Below, piece by piece: positions 1 to 8,700 of a stretch of 26,081 nucleotides of DNA; positions within the stretch are counted from its first letter, which is position 1; each line of letters starts with the position of its first letter. A program made the translations under genes and the position numbers. This DNA comes from PWXP01 sp964487655. GTDB lineage: Bacteria; Planctomycetota; Planctomycetia; Pirellulales; Thermoguttaceae. The stretch lies in NCBI GenBank assembly GCA_964487655.1, contig CAZASB010000027.1, forward strand, positions 1 through 26,081, written 5' to 3'. Under the pieces are notes generated by a model. It did not search any database and was not told the origin of the DNA. It saw only the letters and a list, made by a program, of their open reading frames with translations.

Positions 1-53
1 TTCGGACCTCATCCTTATCAGGGATGCGCTCTAACCAACTGAGCTATGCGCCC
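1..53 (-). tRNA. tRNA-Ile (GAT anticodon), 3' part cut off by the window edge
   Basis: Read on the minus strand, the first 53 nt of a tRNA are visible: a seven-base acceptor strand (GGGCGCA), T8-A9, a D-arm with GCTC and GGTTAGAGC, and an anticodon stem CATCC/GGATG enclosing the loop CTGATAA. The anticodon GAT (plus-strand positions 17-19) reads isoleucine codons. The variable region starts but the T-arm and 3' acceptor lie beyond position 1, so the gene is partial here. A near-consensus promoter sits about 40 bp upstream. Confidence 0.93.
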
Positions 54-99
54 CGCGACGCGGGGGCCACGGTTGAACCCCCCATTACCAAAACATTGG

Positions 100-127
100 A
101 TTTTACCATGCCCGAATCCATTGTCAA
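100..127 (-). promoter_or_regulatory. sigma-70-like promoter for tRNA-Ile
   Basis: On the minus strand TTGACA (plus 122-127) and TAAAAT (plus 100-105) are separated by 16 bp. This is close to the housekeeping consensus. The predicted start, near position 93, would give a leader of about 40 nt before the tRNA. The match and spacing are seen directly; its activity is inferred. Confidence 0.7.
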
Positions 128-326
128 ACCCCCTAGAAAAAACAACCACGGACCCAAAGAAATTGCAGGATTGCAGGCGGATAAGTGATACATTCGGAAT
201 AATCGAAATATTCGGATTATGTTCCGCACCTTGCCACGCCGAAAAACTAGAGTGGTCTTCAAAGGACTGGGAAGATGCCCTAGTAGGCAATGGGAAGAAA
301 AGATTTTTCTAGCAGGAGCGTATACC

Positions 327-2267
327 ATGAAACGGTTTCAGTTGGCTATGAACGTCGCTATGGCGATGTGTGCTGCCCTAGCAGTCGCCGCCGGTAGCCC
401 AGCCCACGCGAATCCCAGCGCCGAGCAGGCACTGCAACTCAAGCCCGCCCAGAGAGGGGTCGACTACTCACAACCTTCCGCCGAGGACGCTGTCCGCTGT
501 AAGATCGAATCGCAGAAGATCAACGGAGACGGCTCCGCTTGGGTGATCTACGACCCCAATGGACTCGTTCTGAGAATGTTCGTTGATACAAATGGCAATA
601 ATACGGTCGATCAATGGCGTTACTTCAAAGATGGGGTGGAGGTCTACCGCGACATTGACTCGACCATGAACCAGAAGCCCGATCAGTTTCGGTGGTTGCA
701 CACGGGTGGCAGCCGTTGGGGGGTCGACCGGACCCAAAACGGCGAGATCGATTCATGGAAGCAGATATCCCCCGAAGAGGTCACCGCCGAGGTGGTCGCC
801 GCCTTGGCTCAGGGCGATAAGGCATGCTTCAAACGACTTGTCCTGACCGACGATGAGTTACGCTCGCTCGGATTGGGCCTGGAACGCGCCAAGCTGCTTG
901 CCGAAAAGCTTGACGGGATTGCGGAGCGATTTCAAGAGATGGTCTCGGAACAGCGATCCGTCACCGACAAGACCAAGTGGTTGCAGTTTAGTAGCACACA
1001 ACCTGGGGTGGTGCCGGCAGGCACGGACGGATCGAGCAAGGACATCGAAGTTTACGAAAATGTTGTGGCCGTCGTGGAGACCGCCGGAGAGCACGGACAA
1101 ATACACATCGGAACACTCGTTCGGGTTGGACCTGTTTGGCGGGTGATCGATGTCCCTCAAGTGGCGACCGACGATGCCAACGCAGTGGCTGCGCGAGGCT
1201 TCTTCTACCAGCCGGCAGGAGGCCAGCGCGAAGTTCGTTCCGGAGGTCCGAGCGAGGCCGTGCAGGAATTACTCGGACAACTGGAAAAACTCGACCGCGA
1301 AGCGGCCGAGGCCACAACGGAAGAGGCCCAGGCGCGACACACCATACAGCGGGCTGAGCTAGTTGAGAAGATCGCTCAAATCGCGCAAAGCCCGCAAGAT
1401 CAGACCATGTGGCTCCGGCAGCTTGCCGACATGATCAGCGCGGGAGTACAAATGGGCCAGTTTCCCGACGGCTCACAAAGGCTCGACGAACTCTACAAGC
1501 GACTCTCCAAGGAAGAGGTTAGCGACGACATTCTAGCCTATATTCGCTTCCGACAGCACACTGCAGAGTATGCGTTGGCATTGCAGGCACCGAAGGCGAA
1601 GTTCCAAGAAGTCCAAGAGAAATGGCTGGAAAATCTCCGTAAATTCGTGGAGGAATACCCAAAAGCAAGTGATGCCGCGGAAGCCATGCTGCAGTTGGGT
1701 ATGGCCCATGAGTTCGCAGGCGATGACGACAAGGCGGTGGAGTGGTTCGGTCGTGTCGTGACCGAGTTTCCTAACTCGCCCGGCGCCGCCAAGGCGGCCG
1801 GTGCTCGCCGCAGGCTCGATGCCGTCGGCAAGCAAATTGAGTTCCAGGGCCAAAACCCCGCCGGTGGCACGGTTGATCTGGCAAAGTTCCGCGGCAAGGT
1901 CATGCTCATCCAGTACTGGGCGACGTGGTGCGAGCCGTGTAAGGCCGACATGTTAACGATCAAGGACATGATTGCCAGGCACGGACAGCATTTTGGCGTC
2001 ATTGGGGTGAATCTCGACCACAGCGTCAAGGATTTGGCCGAGTTCGTCAAAGAGAACCAGCTCACCTGGCCACAAATCCACGAAGAGGGCGGGCTGGATA
2101 GCCGTCCGGCCAACCAGCTCGGAATCTTGACCGTTCCCACGATGATCCTCGTTGATCAGCAGGGGCGCGTGGTGCATCGGGGCATCCAGGCAGCAGAACT
2201 GGATCGTGAAGTTCGCAAGCTGCTTTCGAGTAACGCAGCAACCCCACCGCCAGCAGCGCGTCGCTGA
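327..2267 (+). CDS. Secreted TPR/thioredoxin-fold (TlpA/ResA-like) fusion protein
   Basis: A 646-residue exported protein. The start at 327 has AGGAG 10 bp upstream and opens directly into a signal peptide (basic MKR, hydrophobic core, SPAHA cleavage-like site); an upstream in-frame start at 219 would put 36 unneeded residues before it. Residues about 60-150 hold an Asp/Trp/Gly-rich region with repeated D-x-N-G and WGVDR-type motifs. Residues 440-495 look like one or two TPR-type helical hairpins (FVEEYP, AVEWF). Residues about 505-640 are a thioredoxin fold with WCEPC at 534-538 (redox cysteines 535 and 538) and a TVP cis-proline motif. Thioredoxins of the TlpA/ResA type reduce disulfides in exported proteins or c-type cytochromes; the partner here is unknown. 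It appears to be monocistronic, with a terminator just downstream. The fold assignment is firm, the substrate is not. Confidence 0.9.
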   Translation: MKRFQLAMNVAMAMCAALAVAAGSPAHANPSAEQALQLKPAQRGVDYSQPSAEDAVRCKIESQKINGDGSAWVIYDPNGLVLRMFVDTNGNNTVDQWRYFKDGVEVYRDIDSTMNQKPDQFRWLHTGGSRWGVDRTQNGEIDSWKQISPEEVTAEVVAALAQGDKACFKRLVLTDDELRSLGLGLERAKLLAEKLDGIAERFQEMVSEQRSVTDKTKWLQFSSTQPGVVPAGTDGSSKDIEVYENVVAVVETAGEHGQIHIGTLVRVGPVWRVIDVPQVATDDANAVAARGFFYQPAGGQREVRSGGPSEAVQELLGQLEKLDREAAEATTEEAQARHTIQRAELVEKIAQIAQSPQDQTMWLRQLADMISAGVQMGQFPDGSQRLDELYKRLSKEEVSDDILAYIRFRQHTAEYALALQAPKAKFQEVQEKWLENLRKFVEEYPKASDAAEAMLQLGMAHEFAGDDDKAVEWFGRVVTEFPNSPGAAKAAGARRRLDAVGKQIEFQGQNPAGGTVDLAKFRGKVMLIQYWATWCEPCKADMLTIKDMIARHGQHFGVIGVNLDHSVKDLAEFVKENQLTWPQIHEEGGLDSRPANQLGILTVPTMILVDQQGRVVHRGIQAAELDREVRKLLSSNAATPPPAARR

Positions 2268-2321
2268 GACATCGCGTTCGGCATTTGTGTCTCGGCGTGT
2301 AGTCATTCTGAAACAGTCAAG

Positions 2322-2350
2322 AACCCCGCCTCAAAACAGGCGGGGTTTTT
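2322..2350 (+). terminator. Rho-independent terminator
   Basis: CCCCGCC (2324-2330) pairs perfectly with GGCGGGG (2339-2345) across an 8-nt loop, followed by five T. The flanking AA/TT can extend the stem. It lies 55 bp after the stop codon of the TPR/thioredoxin gene. Confidence 0.92.
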
Positions 2351-2397
2351 ACTGGCCGAGGTCTTTCCCGTAAAATATCCACCAAAGCACCCAACAT

Positions 2398-2423
2398 GCC
2401 AATGCACATGCTTTGGCATTGGC
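2398..2423. repeat. Short inverted repeat (8-bp arms, 10-nt loop)
   Basis: GCCAATGC (2398-2405) and its exact complement GCATTGGC (2416-2423) flank a 10-nt spacer. No T-run follows on either strand, so it is not a standard terminator. It may be a protein-binding site or part of an RNA structure; its role is unknown. Confidence 0.5.
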
Positions 2424-2599
2424 TCACGTCGCCGGAGATTGTAATATGTACAAACTCCCGCTTGCCCAAAGCAGGAAATACTGCACGGGACTACCTTCGT
2501 GACCGCTTGCTGCATGGCAAGCAGGTGTTGGCACAAGAGTTGCGAAGGTCCACCATCGGGACGATATGGTATTCATTTCCTGCATGAACGAGTTTAGCG

Positions 2600-2902
2600 A
2601 TGGACACTATTTCAACTTTCTCTCCGTCTTGGACGGTTGCTTGCGTACTGGGACTCGGCTTGCTGAGTGCGTGGTTCGCTCGCGTTGGCGCTGGATCCTC
2701 CCAGCAAACGACCTCCCAAATACTCTTCTTTGGCTGTCTAGCCATGGTTGCCGTGGCCACCATCCTATCAACCGGTGTTGGCCCTGGTTGCTGGTTGGCC
2801 TCCGTTTCGACGTTTGCTTCAATGGTGCTCGCCGCCACGGCCGATACGCGTCGCTCGCGTGAGATCGCATCTCCCTACCCTTCTTCCCATCGACCATTCT
2901 GA
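2600..2902 (+). CDS. Small putative membrane protein, function unknown
   Basis: A 100-residue reading frame with two hydrophobic segments: residues about 10-28 (a Leu/Gly-rich stretch after SWTVAC) and about 41-80, which holds FFGCLAMVAVAT and the GPGCWLAS turn, then a hydrophobic run. It ends in a polar, basic tail. I recall small planctomycete proteins with a similar FFGCL...GPGCWL pattern, but this is memory, not a search. The ATG at 2600 has only a weak purine-rich upstream sequence. A reading frame on the opposite strand overlaps it but lacks hydrophobic organisation. It could be an inner-membrane accessory protein. Confidence is moderate because the frame is short and the ribosome site is poor. 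Confidence 0.5.
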   Translation: MDTISTFSPSWTVACVLGLGLLSAWFARVGAGSSQQTTSQILFFGCLAMVAVATILSTGVGPGCWLASVSTFASMVLAATADTRRSREIASPYPSSHRPF

Positions 2903-3302
2903 TTTTGGTCTTTTATCGACCGTTTCCAGAGTAAAAGAGTCGCTGTCTTTACTCGCTACGATTCGGATCTTCCTCAAAATCCGAAAAAAGCTTCCGGTCC
3001 GCACAATCATTAGCCGAAACCTAGTATCAGGCAGCATTCATGGACGCCGGCGTTGCTCTGAGGGGGGCAATCCTGCAAATGTGGCCGCAGCCAAAAAAGC
3101 TGCGGCTCCTCTCGACATAGGTCGGTGGACTCCATAGCTGGTCCTGCGAGCGTAACCAAGTCCTCGCAACAGAGAGACCGCAAGCACAGCCACCATCCGC
3201 ACTGGTGGTTTGGTTCACCCCGAGCCAAGTCTCGGCGTGATCGCTTTGTGCCGGTAGTCGCGCAGTCGATCGTTGTGAGGGGACCCCAGGAGGAGGGAAG
3301 TC
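2903..3302. other. 400-bp noncoding stretch with four hairpins; possible structured RNA or leader
   Basis: No convincing gene is present. Perfect short hairpins occur at 2962-2985 (TTCGGAT/ATCCGAA), 3084-3106 (GCCGCAGC/GCTGCGGC with a CAAAAAA loop), 3190-3208 (CCACCA/TGGTGG) and 3220-3235 (CCGAG/CTCGG). None is followed by a T-run. They lie upstream of the BON gene, so they could form its leader or a separate small RNA. A strong AGGAGG ribosome site at 3291-3296 belongs to the next gene. Confidence 0.3.
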
Positions 3303-4298
3303 ATGCGACGTTTTTTCAGTGGATGGATGGTCGTGGTGGTCGTTTCGGCGATAGCCTCAGTAGCTATGGCTAGCAACCAGGAGGTGGCAGAGCAAATCGC
3401 ACAAAGCCTCCGCCAAAGCGGTAGAATGCAGGAATACAAGATCGGTGTGAAATACCAGGAAGGAACTGTCTGGCTGGTAGGTCGTGTAGCAAGCGAGCAG
3501 CAGTTGACCACTGCGCTCGAACTAGTAATGAAAGCCCCACATGTCGAGCGAGTGGTGAACAATCTTTCGGTTTCGAAATCAGAGTCGGATCAGGCATCGG
3601 CTACCCAGCCGCCTGCCGACACCGCGTCAAACATCAGATCGCAGCTCCGTTTTGGAGTCGTCCACGATGCCACGTATGAGTCGGAAGTCGCCACCAACGG
3701 CAGCACCACTCGTGCAACCAGTCATCCCAGTGGGTTAACCACCGCGCAACGTCTCCAGCGCGCTATCAATGGAAAAGATCGCGATTTGCAGGCCCAACCG
3801 GTCGGCGAGAACAGAAACCTGAATGAGATGAATCGAGCCGATCGCGTTCCCGCATCGTTCGATCCCAGTCCTGCTCAGCCGACATCGGCGGCGCAGCCCG
3901 CGCTGGCGCAACCCACTCCGGCACAGCGAATGCCGACCATGGAGGAGCAGCAGGCTGTTCCTCGTCGGCCACTTCCGCTTGCCTATGCTCAGCCGCACCC
4001 AGCGGCAATGGGCGCACAAGGAATGACGCCGGCAGGACCACGGCCAATGTACACGGCGGCAGCGGCTGGCGGCGTGGCGCCGGCCCGGTACGACCAGCCC
4101 AACATGCCCAACTATGCGTGGCCCAGCTACGCGGCGTACCCGAACTATGCGGCGGTGACCTATCCGAAGCAGTACTCACCCACGGCTTGGCCATATATCG
4201 GTCCCTTCTATCCCTATCCCCAGGTGCCGATGGGATGGCGAAAGGTGACCTTGGAATGGGAGAATGGTTGGTGGATGCTTGACTTCAAAGACCGCTAA
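3303..4298 (+). CDS. Secreted BON-domain protein with a Pro/Ala/Tyr-rich tail
   Basis: A 331-residue exported protein. The start is set by AGGAGG six bases upstream and a clear signal peptide (MRRFF, hydrophobic core, VAMA cleavage-like site near residue 23). Residues about 25-95 fit a BON domain: two helical stretches, a beta segment ending in VWLVGRV, then the typical pattern of conserved hydrophobics ending in VERVVNNLSV. BON domains (as in OsmY) bind membranes or interfaces in the periplasm. Residues 100-225 are low-complexity and polar, 190-300 are rich in Pro, Ala, Gln and Tyr, and the protein ends in a compact aromatic motif (GWRKVTLEWENGWWMLDF) that may be a small binding element. It is monocistronic with its own terminator. 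A role in cell-envelope organisation is likely but inferred. Confidence 0.87.
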   Translation: MRRFFSGWMVVVVVSAIASVAMASNQEVAEQIAQSLRQSGRMQEYKIGVKYQEGTVWLVGRVASEQQLTTALELVMKAPHVERVVNNLSVSKSESDQASATQPPADTASNIRSQLRFGVVHDATYESEVATNGSTTRATSHPSGLTTAQRLQRAINGKDRDLQAQPVGENRNLNEMNRADRVPASFDPSPAQPTSAAQPALAQPTPAQRMPTMEEQQAVPRRPLPLAYAQPHPAAMGAQGMTPAGPRPMYTAAAAGGVAPARYDQPNMPNYAWPSYAAYPNYAAVTYPKQYSPTAWPYIGPFYPYPQVPMGWRKVTLEWENGWWMLDFKDR

Positions 4299-4331
4299 AT
4301 CCGCCGAAGAGCGCCATGCTCTCGCTCGCAA

Positions 4332-4367
4332 AGCCCTTGCCCGGTGCGCCCGGACAAGGGCTCTTTT
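4332..4367 (+). terminator. Rho-independent terminator of the BON gene
   Basis: AGCCCTTG (4332-4339) pairs exactly with CAAGGGCT (4355-4362). The loop can form an additional inner CCGG stem. A short T-run (CTTTTC) follows. It is 33 bp after the stop codon. Confidence 0.85.
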
Positions 4368-4406
4368 CGTTGGTGGAACGCCGCAATTTCCAGGCTCTCC
4401 CGCTTT

Positions 4407-4593
4407 CTAGCCCGGATTATTCATGATAGGTAGGGTGGGTCAAACAAGCCGCTTCTTTGGTGGGTCATCGGTCGCTATTGTCGGCGTCTTCCCAGGCGGG
4501 CGGCCATAAATCAGCTCGGTTGCGGCTTGTGCGGACCCACCAACGATCTACGCGACCTTGACCCACCCTACGTAGATGAATAATCCGGGCTAG
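4407..4593. repeat. 187-bp palindromic MITE-like element with ~36-bp terminal inverted repeats
   Basis: The left end (4407-4443) and right end (4558-4593) are inverted copies: about 18 bp starting CTAGCCCGG match exactly, a 4-5 bp block differs, and 14 further bp (GTAGGGTGGGTCAA) match exactly. Inside is a second pair of inverted arms, ACAAGCCGC (4444-4452)/GCGGCTTGT (4522-4530) and TTGGTGGGTC (4457-4466)/GACCCACCAA (4534-4543). These arms are interleaved rather than nested, so they could form a pseudoknot. No reading frame fits inside. Size, symmetry and intergenic position suit a non-autonomous miniature transposable element or a large REP/BIME-type repeat. The CTAG ends leave any target duplication ambiguous. 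Confidence 0.75.
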
Positions 4594-4620
4594 CCGCACA
4601 CAGCCTTTGTTCTTGGGAGC

Positions 4621-4649
4621 GGTAAAAGGCTTGTGTCTGACACATTACC
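4621..4649. repeat. Hairpin centred on the palindrome TGTGTC-T-GACACA
   Basis: A 13-bp palindrome (4632-4644) with a single central base is flanked by the short complementary arms GGTAA (4621-4625) and TTACC (4645-4649). No T-run follows. I recall GTGTCTGACAC-like palindromes as common intergenic words in several bacteria, but this was not checked. It could be a dispersed repeat or an operator for the lipoprotein gene downstream. Confidence 0.45.
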
Positions 4650-4873
4650 GCAGCCTGCACCTAGAAACGGAAGAGTGAATTTCCGGAATTATCGCTAGAA
4701 GCAAGAATACCCGCAAGTTCTTCCCAGGCTCACACGATAAATATGAGTAATCACGGTCCGAAGGAACGCCATTGGGCGAGCGGACCAGGATGTAAAGGGG
4801 GGAACAGTGCTAGGCCAAGCGCGTACCAGCCTCCTTGGGGCCGCCAACTACCGATTCTAGCGAGGATTCACGG

Positions 4874-5437
4874 ATGTCGAGAAACGCCACTGCCATCGTC
4901 GGCCTTCTTGTGCTGGCGGGTCTTTGCTGTGCCAGCGGGTGCCACAGCACGTACGGATACAATGTCGGGCTCATCGGATACCCGATTCCCGTGTCGCCAT
5001 TCTTCCAGGGACAGCAGGAAGATGAGTTCCACAACAAAAAACGCTATGATCGTGTACCCATTATGGGACCGATTACTTCGGGTCCGCATCGCGCGCTTGA
5101 CCCCCCTTCCGAAGACGAGATTATGCGTGCCCTGGAGAGTGCAAGGCCCGTCCAGGGCGGCCTCCCGCTTCTGCACGAGATACAGCGGAACAACGTCCGG
5201 ATCGTTGTTGAACCGATCGCCGACTATGTCGATCCGCCGCGAGTCTATCCACTCGTTGGCCCCGCACAGTTGCATCATGCTCACTACAAATGCATCATCT
5301 ACTTCAACGAAGTAACGCGGGTAGGTTGGCCAGTTCCGTATACTACCGGCGAGGAGGTTCAGGAGGTCGTCTACATTGACCACAACCACTTGCACATGGT
5401 TGGCAACGTCGATCCAGGCCCGGGCACCGGCTACTAG
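4874..5437 (+). CDS. Small lipoprotein of a planctomycete-type family, function unknown
   Basis: A 187-residue protein. The ATG at 4874 follows AGGA and begins a lipoprotein signal (MSRN, hydrophobic core, ASGC with the candidate lipid-bearing cysteine at residue 23). An upstream in-frame start at 4835 would add 13 polar residues before the signal and is less likely. The mature part has aromatic and Pro/Gly-rich motifs (YNVGLIGYPIPVSP, DPPSEDEIMRALE, ADYVDPPRVYPL, HHAHYKC, YIDHNHLHMVGNVDPG). The several His residues in HHAH and HNHLH could bind metal, but this is only a guess. The sequence resembles a conserved planctomycete hypothetical family I remember. It is expected at the cell envelope. 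It stands alone, bounded by its own terminator. Confidence 0.82.
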   Translation: MSRNATAIVGLLVLAGLCCASGCHSTYGYNVGLIGYPIPVSPFFQGQQEDEFHNKKRYDRVPIMGPITSGPHRALDPPSEDEIMRALESARPVQGGLPLLHEIQRNNVRIVVEPIADYVDPPRVYPLVGPAQLHHAHYKCIIYFNEVTRVGWPVPYTTGEEVQEVVYIDHNHLHMVGNVDPGPGTGY

Positions 5438-5467
5438 CCAACGGGCGGAATCCTTCCGACAAAACCG

Positions 5468-5505
5468 AACCCCAGTGCCGGAGCGAACCGCCGGCACTGG
5501 GGTTT
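5468..5505 (+). terminator. Strong Rho-independent terminator
   Basis: A perfect 12-bp stem, CCCCAGTGCCGG (5470-5481) with CCGGCACTGGGG (5491-5502), and a 9-nt loop, extended by AA/TT. It is followed by TTT, 31 bp after the lipoprotein stop codon. The T-run is short but the stem is very stable. Confidence 0.85.
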
Positions 5506-5615
5506 CGCCTTGAGTAGGGCATTCACGGGGATATCCTGCTGGGTTGGAAGAAGGTCGGTTTCCCAGCGGGCTCGCCTTGCGAGACTGGCATGAGCGAGTT
5601 TCTACCGGCGGTACC

Positions 5616-5645
5616 TTGCCATACTGGCGATTCCGGCGTTACAAT
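5616..5645 (+). promoter_or_regulatory. sigma-70-like promoter for the TPR-ExbB-ExbD operon
   Basis: TTGCCA (5616-5621) and TACAAT (5640-5645) with an 18-bp spacer each differ from consensus at one position. The predicted start near 5652 leaves about 60 nt of leader before the ATG at 5712. It lies downstream of the terminator of the preceding gene, as expected for the first promoter of the operon. Its activity is inferred. Confidence 0.65.
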
Positions 5646-5711
5646 CTTTAGGTAGGTATGAAGGAACGCATAATGGGCTGCCGGTAACGGGGCTCGCAAC
5701 GAGGGTTAGGT

Positions 5712-8700
5712 ATGTCTTCCTGGGGTAATGGGGCTTTATCCAGCAACAGGACTTCCTGTGACAATAAGCTCGATAGGCGTCGAACGATGCTGCGGGCGAT
5801 GGCTATTCTGGCCTTGGTTTGCGCCGGTGGTACGGTACTGGCAGGCCCTGCCGACGACCAGTATGCCGTAGCCGCCGGACACTACTCCCGCAAGCTTTGG
5901 AAGCTTGCCGTCGAAGAGTTTAAGGTCTTTCTTGAGAAGTACCCCGAGCATCCCAGGGCCGCTCAAAGCGTCTTCTTCCTCGCCGAGGCCTTACTGCAAA
6001 CCGATGCGACAGACCAGGCAGAAACCCATTTTCGCCAGTACCTGGAACGCGAGCCGGCGGGTAAATACGCCACGCCCTCACTATTCCGCGCCGGCGAAAC
6101 GGCCTACCTGCTCGGCAAGGCAGGCGCGGCTCAGGCCGATCTGAAGCGATTCGTCGCCGAACACCCCGACGACAACCTTAATGCGTATGCGCTGCCCTAC
6201 CTGGGGGATCTTGCCATGGGGGAAGGGAAGTTCGACGCGGCAGCCGGTTTCTTCCGCGATGGGCTGAAGCGTTTTCCCGAGGGCCCCCTTCTCGACGATT
6301 GCCGTTACGGTCTTGCCCGGAGCCTGGAACGACTCCAACAGCTTGACGAGGCTGAGAAACTCTACGGCCAAGTCGTATCCCACAAGGGCAGTCCCCTGGC
6401 CGACGCGGCTCACTTTCGCCTGGGAGTTTTGCAGTTTCTCCGCAGTCGCTACGATGCCGCCCTTGAAACCCTTTCGGCCTTCGAAACCGAACTAGCGGCG
6501 AGCCCGTGGAAACCCAAGGCCCAACTGGCGCGGGGCTGGGCCCTGATGAAACTGAAACGACCGGATGAGGCTGCCGCGTTATTCCAAAGCGCTGCCGACA
6601 ATGCCGAACTAGGCGTGGAGGCCCGATATTGGCTCGGCTTGGCTCAGCGAGAGAAAAGCCAGTGGAAGCTTGCCGCCGAAACGCTTTTGGCCGCCTCGGA
6701 AATCGATCCAAAACATCACCTGATGCCGGCCATCCTCTATTATGCCGGCGACTCTCTGATGCAAGCAGGTGATTCCAGCGGCGCCGCAACCCAGCTTGAC
6801 CGTGTCCGTGCCATTGGCGGAGACGACAATACATGGCGCGATGACGCCGCGTGCGGAAAGATCCGCCTTGCGCTTCAGGCCAAAAACCACGAGGCCGTGG
6901 AGCGGGAGGCCCGCGAATTCCACGAGAGTTTTCCGGAAAGTCCTCTTCGCGGCCAAGTCGATCGCATGCTTACCCGAGCGCTAGTGGAGCAGCGCAAGTT
7001 TGCCGAGGCGACGAAACTACTCGAGCCAATGATCGCCGCCAAGCCCGACGGCTCGGAAGCTTTGGAGAACCGCTATCTCCTCGCCGCCGCCCAGGAAGGG
7101 CTGCATGAGTTCGACAAGGCACTGGCAACGTTGGTTCCAGTGCTTGAGCAGGCGAAAGGAAAGCTCAAGTCCGACGCTCAGCTTGTGGTAGGTTCGTCGC
7201 TCTTGGCGTTGAAACGATACTCCGAGGCAATCGCTCCGCTCGAAAGTTTTCTCACCGAAAAGCCAGAGGGCGACACGGCGGTTCGGGCGCGGGGGGCGCT
7301 GGCCGTCGCCTACGCGCGCACCGGTAAGCTGGAGGAAAGCAAGACGCTATTCTCCCCCTTGGTCGAAATCCAACCGGATCATGCCTTGCTCCCGGCCGTC
7401 GCCGAACAGCTTGGCGAGGCTGCGTACGCGGCCGGCAATGTCGAGTGGGCCATGTCGCTTTTCGAATGGCTTAGCCACAATGGTGGAACGCCCGAGTACC
7501 GTCGGAAAGGACTGTCGGGCGCCGCATGGAGTTCCTACAAGCTCGAAAAGCTACCCGAGGCGGCGGCCCTGTTCGCCGAGTTGCTCGAATCGGAGCCGCC
7601 CGCCCCCATGGCTGCGGAAGCGTCTCTCGCTCGCGGTCGAATCCTTGAGGAAATGGGGCAGCTCGACGCCGCCTTGGCCCTGTACGACCATGTGGTTGAA
7701 AACCACGCCGACGCCAAGATAAAGGAGTACCCCCTGGCCCTGCTGGCCGCCGCCCGACTACGTCGTCGGCTGGACCAGCATCGGCAGTCGGTCGAATTGT
7801 ATAAACGGCTGGCGGACGAGTTTCCGAAGTTGCCTGAACGCGATGTCGTTCTTTATGAATGGTCGTGGGTCCTTTTCGATCAGTCTGACGTGGACGCATC
7901 CAATGCACTACTGGCGAAGTTGCGGACGGAGTATCCGCAAAGTCGGTACTGGACCGACGCCACCTATCGGCTTGCCGTTCGAGGATTCCAGGCGAAAAAA
8001 TATTCAGCGGCCGCAAAACTCTGTACCGAGATCATCGACTCCGACGTTCAGGGCGATCTGCGGGAGCACTCGCTCTACCTGCTCGCCCGCATCGCCGCCG
8101 TCGAGGCTGAACAGAACGGGAAATGGGACTTGGTGAGCGAGCGTTTTCAGCGATTGTTGGAAAGTTTCCCGAATACCCCCACGCGGCTTGTCGCCGAATT
8201 CTGGATTGCCGAGTCGCTATACCGGCAGCAGAAGTACCCAGAGTCGCTCGCGGAATTCGAACGGCTGGCACAACAGACCCAAGGCCAGTCTGGCGACTGG
8301 CTGGCAATGATCCCCCTGCGTCGGGCACAGCTTCTTGCGCACCAGCGCAAATGGAACGAGGCCTATGCGGTCGCCTCGAAAATCGGCGAGCGTTTTCCCA
8401 GCTTTCCTCAGCAATACGAGGCCGATTACGTTGTGGGTCGATGCCTGGCTGCGCTAGCCGATTTTGACGGAGCGCGTCAGGCGTACGAGAAAGTAATCAA
8501 CTCGGAGCAGGGGGCCAAGACGGAAACTGCGGCCATGGCCCAATGGATGATTGGCGAGACATTCTTTCATCAGAAGCGGTACGACGTGGCCATGCGCGAG
8601 TACCTTCGCGTTGCCCGGCTATATGCATACCCCAAATGGCAAGCAGGCGCGCTGCTCCAGGGCGCAAAATGCCGAGAACTGCTGGGCGAGCCGGAGGAAG

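Noticed and set aside
2491..2838. 115-codon minus-strand frame opposite the small membrane protein
   Set aside because: No hydrophobic organisation or ribosome site; the plus-strand frame is better, though itself only moderately supported.
3084..3106. Stable hairpin considered as a terminator
   Set aside because: The A-run is in the loop and no T-run follows on either strand.
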